Part shown: in pieces, positions 5,482-7,932 of the stretch
Numbering within the stretch: position 1 is the first letter of the stretch
Layout: every line of letters begins with the position of its first letter
DNA from: Clostridiales bacterium
GTDB lineage: Bacteria; Bacillota; Clostridia; Oscillospirales; CAG-272
Direction of reading: 5' to 3'
DNA: 7,932 bases
Assembly (NCBI GenBank): GCA_012511425.1
Contig: JAAZGC010000011.1
Coordinates: 1 to 7,932, forward strand
Translations under genes and position numbers: made by a program
The notes under the pieces: model-generated
What the model was told of the DNA's origin: nothing
Databases searched by the model: none
The model's input: the letters and a program-made list of their open reading frames with translations, nothing else

Positions 5482-7110
5482 TTAACGCTCCTTTTCTCTG
5501 TTCATCAGGAAATATTCGATAGAATCGGATATCGCGCGGCTTGTGGCGTCGACGACGTCCGGAGAGACTCCGACGGTTCTGAATGAAGATCGTCCGTCGG
5601 TCGATTCGACAAGCACCCGGACGGCGCAGGCGGTTGCGGTCGAGCTGTCGAGCACTCTGACCTTGTAGTCGGTAAGCCGCATTTCGGCTATCTGAGGATA
5701 AAACTGAGTCAGCGCCTTGCGAAGCGCAAGGTCGAAAGCGTTCACCGGCCCGTTGCCCTCGTCGGCGGTAACGGCGTATACATCCCCCACCCGCACCTTG
5801 ACGATGGCGGAACAGGCGTTGTTGTAGCGGTAAATCTCCGAGTCGCAGCTGCTTTGCGAGATTGTCTGGGGGTCAAGTATCACGCTGCCCGACTCGCTGC
5901 CTTCGTTTATCAGAACCTGATAGCGAACGATATCAAAGAAACGGCGGCGCTCTCCGAAAGCCTCCATAATCACAAGGGAAAGGGAGGCATCGGCGGCGTC
6001 GAAGACATATCCGGCGCTCTCAAGCTCCTTTATCCGTTTTGTGGCTTCAATTACCCTGCCGTCGCTCTTATCGACAGCCGTTCCCGTCAGCGCAGAAGCC
6101 TTTGCGGCTACGGCGGCGCGGCCGGAAAGGGAGGAGATGACGATTCCGCTGCTGTTGCCGACATCGGCGGGGTCGATATGCTCAAAGCTGCCGGGCGCCT
6201 TGACCGTGGCGTCTATATGCGTTCCCGCCTTATGGCGGAAGGCAAAGCCGCCGACAAACGGCTCCGATTCGTCGAATCGGCGGTTGGCAATTTCGTTTAT
6301 ATACCTTGCCGTAGGCGTCAGAAGCCGGAGATTTTCGGGCGGCAGGCAGTCAAAGCCGTATTTAAGCTGCAAAAGCGGTATCAGAGTGTTGAGGTTGGCG
6401 TTGCCGCAGCGCTCGCCTATCCCGGATATCGTTCCCTGAACCGTTTTTGCTCCGGCTTTGACCGCGGCGGCGGAACAGGCAACGGCGAGTCCCGAGTCGT
6501 TATGGCAGTGGATTCCGATTAAAGCGTCCGGCAGAGAGTCGATCGCGGCGCGGACGCCTTCATCGATCTGCTCGGGCAGAGTTCCGCCGCCGGTATCGCA
6601 GAGGATAATCTCGGCGGCACCGGCGTCATGCGCGGTTTTTATTACCTTAAGGGCGTAGTCCGGGTCTTCGGCGAATCCGTCGAAGAAATGCTCGGAGTCA
6701 AAGGAGACGTGAAGTCCGCTTTTTACGAGAAAACTTACCGTATCGCCGATTATCCGCAGGTTTTCTTCGCTTGAGCAGCGGAGCACGTCTCTCACCTGCG
6801 ATACCGAAGTCTTGCCGAAAATGGCGGCTCTCTTATAGCCCGATTCCGAAAGCGCCGACAATACCGGGTTCGTTTCGGCTTTCTCGCCGACCCGGCAGCA
6901 GCCGCTAAAAGCGGTGAGCAGCGATATATGCGGGGATTTCAGAAGAGCCGAATTAAGCAAAGACAGAGCCGGGTCGAAATATCCGGTCTCAACCGACGAA
7001 ACGCCGAGGGCGGCCAGCGCGTCGATTATCTTCAATCTGTCTTCGGTCGTGAAAGCCACTCCGATTCCCTGTTCGCCGTCGCGGAGGGTGGTATCCTGAA
7101 TTAATATCAT
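5482..7110 (-). CDS. cimA: (R)-citramalate synthase
   Basis: A 542-residue cytoplasmic enzyme condensing pyruvate and acetyl-CoA to (R)-citramalate, the threonine-independent entry to isoleucine synthesis. The HMGL/LeuA-type TIM barrel (1 to ~290) shows DTTLRDGEQ at 6-14 (R10, D11), SFDSEHFFDG at 136-145 (E140), LCDTGGGTLP at 170-179, metal-binding HCHND at 201-205 and GERCGNANL at 232-240. FRHKAGTHID (291-300), FEHIDPADVGN and SSLSGR follow. The C-terminal LeuA-dimer regulatory domain (~395-535) has NGPVNAFDLALRKAL and DYKVRVLDS. Length, GERCGNANL and the DGPVNA-like motif favour CimA over 2-isopropylmalate or homocitrate synthase. The usual GGWPGSNPKD element is replaced here by TGYFDPALSL (42-51). 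ATG 7110 is fixed by the conserved N-terminus, but no Shine-Dalgarno precedes it. It is the first gene of an operon with pgsA. Confidence 0.95.
   Translation of the reverse strand: MILIQDTTLRDGEQGIGVAFTTEDRLKIIDALAALGVSSVETGYFDPALSLLNSALLKSPHISLLTAFSGCCRVGEKAETNPVLSALSESGYKRAAIFGKTSVSQVRDVLRCSSEENLRIIGDTVSFLVKSGLHVSFDSEHFFDGFAEDPDYALKVIKTAHDAGAAEIILCDTGGGTLPEQIDEGVRAAIDSLPDALIGIHCHNDSGLAVACSAAAVKAGAKTVQGTISGIGERCGNANLNTLIPLLQLKYGFDCLPPENLRLLTPTARYINEIANRRFDESEPFVGGFAFRHKAGTHIDATVKAPGSFEHIDPADVGNSSGIVISSLSGRAAVAAKASALTGTAVDKSDGRVIEATKRIKELESAGYVFDAADASLSLVIMEAFGERRRFFDIVRYQVLINEGSESGSVILDPQTISQSSCDSEIYRYNNACSAIVKVRVGDVYAVTADEGNGPVNAFDLALRKALTQFYPQIAEMRLTDYKVRVLDSSTATACAVRVLVESTDGRSSFRTVGVSPDVVDATSRAISDSIEYFLMNREKER
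5488..5494 (-). promoter_or_regulatory. Ribosome site of pgsA inside the cimA end
   Basis: On the minus strand AAAGGAG lies seven bases before ATG 5480, within the last codons of cimA (EKER-stop). The cimA stop TAA (5482-5484) sits between this site and the start, an arrangement typical of translational coupling. Confidence 0.8.
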
Positions 7111-7155
7111 TTTATTTCATACAACGCGGTTTTTGTGGTTTATTGTTCGGGATAT

Positions 7156-7184
7156 ATTATATCACAACCGCCGGCGGCGGTCAA
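7156..7184 (-). promoter_or_regulatory. Sigma-A promoter for cimA-pgsA, with palindromic spacer
   Basis: On the minus strand -35 TTGACC (7179-7184, 5/6) and -10 TATAAT (7156-7161, 6/6) with a 17-bp spacer, plus an extended -10 TGA immediately upstream. Predicted start near 7149, leader about 38 bases. The spacer contains the perfect 10-bp palindrome CCGCCGGCGG (7168-7177), which could be a repressor half-site pair or simple GC-rich symmetry. Confidence 0.88.
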
Positions 7185-7186
7185 GA

Positions 7187-7203
7187 GCCGGATGAACTCC
7201 GGC
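7187..7203. repeat. Small inverted repeat upstream of the cimA promoter
   Basis: GCCGGA (7187-7192) and TCCGGC (7198-7203) form a perfect 6-bp stem with a 5-base loop, just outside the -35 box of cimA. No T-run follows on either strand, so it is not a terminator. It may be an activator or repressor site for the divergent genes; unproven. Confidence 0.3.
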
Positions 7204-7244
7204 GCAGAAAATAACGCTTTTTACTATTAGTGTAAGAATTCCCG

Positions 7245-7276
7245 GTAAAAATTGATAGAATGAAGTCTATTTTTAC
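7245..7276. repeat. Interrupted inverted repeat upstream of the esterase promoter
   Basis: GTAAAAA (7245-7251) is mirrored by TTTTTAC (7270-7276), and TAGA by TCTA inside, with a 4-base offset on one side. It ends 9 bases before the -35 box at 7286, a position suited to a regulator site. AT-rich symmetry can arise by chance. Confidence 0.3.
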
Positions 7277-7285
7277 AAATTTGCG

Positions 7286-7314
7286 TTGACTAAATCTTCG
7301 GTTTGTATTATAAT
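7286..7314 (+). promoter_or_regulatory. Sigma-A promoter for the esterase gene
   Basis: -35 TTGACT (7286-7291, 5/6) and -10 TATAAT (7309-7314, 6/6) with a 17-bp spacer. The predicted start near 7321 gives a leader of about 70 bases holding two small, mutually exclusive hairpins (7345-7362 and 7359-7370) before the ribosome site. Confidence 0.88.
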
Positions 7315-7390
7315 TACAAGGAGTGAAAGCTTTTGACCCGTAAGCGGCGAAAAGTACCGCCGATAACGGCTGCCTGAACCGGAGGAATAA

Positions 7391-7932
7391 ATGATCATAC
7401 TTAAAAATTGGCAGCATAAAACTTATCCCGGCATCGGATACAACTACTGGGTATCCTATCCGGAAAGCTACTGCCCCGATAAAAAATATCCGCTGATTAT
7501 CTTCCTGCACGGCGCGGGAGAGGTCGGACCCAACCCGGAGGCCGTCCGAATCCACGGAGTGCCGAAGCTGATGGACAAAGCACCTTATAACGAGATCGAG
7601 GCGATAACGGTTTCCCCGCAGTGCCCCGCCGGGCGGATGTGGTTTGCCGAATACGACTATCTGAGATATTTTATCCTCGATATAATATCCGAATACAAAA
7701 TCGACCCGGATGCCGTTTCGATAACCGGCCTTTCGATGGGCGGATATTCGACCTTTATCATGGCGCAGCTCTGGCCGGAGATATTTTCGGCGGCTGCTCC
7801 CATCTGCGGCGGAGGTATTCCCTGGATCGCCGATCGGCTGAAAGATATACCGCTTCGGATTTATCACGGCGATGCCGACTCCGTCGTTCCGGTTTCCGGA
7901 TCGCTCGAGATGTGCGACCGGATTCATGCGGC
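7391..7932 (+). CDS. Alpha/beta-hydrolase esterase (COG4099/feruloyl-esterase-like), partial
   Basis: First 180 residues of a serine hydrolase that continues past the right edge. The alpha/beta-hydrolase landmarks are in order: LIIFLHGAGEVG at 35-46 (oxyanion-hole loop after HG), TVSPQCPAG at 73-81, nucleophile elbow GLSMGGYS at 113-120 with S115, and HGDADSVVP at 159-167 giving the acid D163. The catalytic His should lie beyond the window. This pattern fits the predicted peptidase/esterase group that includes feruloyl and acetyl-xylan esterase relatives and PHB-depolymerase-like enzymes, so a role in removing ester groups from plant polysaccharide is plausible but not shown. No signal peptide is seen (MIILKNWQHKTYPG is polar), so it is probably cytoplasmic. 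ATG 7391 has a strong GGAGGA at 7381-7386. It is divergent from cimA. Confidence 0.9.
   Translation, partial: MIILKNWQHKTYPGIGYNYWVSYPESYCPDKKYPLIIFLHGAGEVGPNPEAVRIHGVPKLMDKAPYNEIEAITVSPQCPAGRMWFAEYDYLRYFILDIISEYKIDPDAVSITGLSMGGYSTFIMAQLWPEIFSAAAPICGGGIPWIADRLKDIPLRIYHGDADSVVPVSGSLEMCDRIHA

Noticed and set aside
7333..7377. Leader peptide MTRKRRKVPPITAA before the esterase
   Set aside because: Its would-be AAGGAG site (7318-7323) straddles the predicted transcription start, the start codon is TTG, and the codons show no attenuation logic.

Overview
The window looks like chromosomal DNA of an uncultured anaerobic Clostridia-type Firmicute (Oscillospiraceae-like is my best guess). The reasons are textbook sigma-A promoters (TTGACA/TATAAT-like boxes 17 bp apart), GGAGG-type ribosome sites, a Firmicute-style citramalate synthase, a large carbohydrate-type solute-binding lipoprotein and a hairpin terminator of a type common in that group. 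This placement is inference from features; no rRNA or marker gene is present. The leftmost ~550 bases are visibly more AT-rich than the rest.

Layout, left to right. (1) 1-433, minus: the N-terminal part of an ABC exporter (membrane domain), running off the left edge. It can be read only by joining three frames across two single-base shifts and one stop, so it is a pseudogene or contains sequence errors. (2) 556-1263, minus: an intact HAD-family phosphatase. It is divergent from (3) 1451-2581, plus: an intact Gfo/Idh/MocA oxidoreductase. Each has its own strong promoter in the shared 187-bp gap. (4) 2645-2680: a 13-bp-stem hairpin where the oxidoreductase gene and the minus-strand genes converge. 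(5) 2772-3392 and 3328-4776, minus: an ORF of two Ig-like repeats without a secretion signal, overlapping out of frame the end of a solute-binding lipoprotein gene. The lipoprotein gene has a stop at codon 5 of its natural signal peptide and appears to lack the N-lobe of its binding domain. (6) 4905-7110, minus: a two-gene operon, cimA then pgsA. The stop of cimA is one base from the start of pgsA; the operon has a consensus promoter at 7156-7184 and a terminator at 4821-4861. (7) 7391-7932, plus: the first 180 residues of an alpha/beta-hydrolase esterase with its own consensus promoter, running off the right edge.

The working genes are housekeeping or carbon metabolism: citramalate synthase (isoleucine precursor made from pyruvate and acetyl-CoA), PG-phosphate synthase (membrane lipid), and a sugar-type dehydrogenase, HAD phosphatase and esterase of unknown substrates. 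The most interesting aspect is clustered gene decay: two transport-related genes carry several independent lesions, while their neighbours are clean. I did not find a convincing new multi-gene system. There is no gene-free stretch over 300 bases once the broken ABC gene is recognised.
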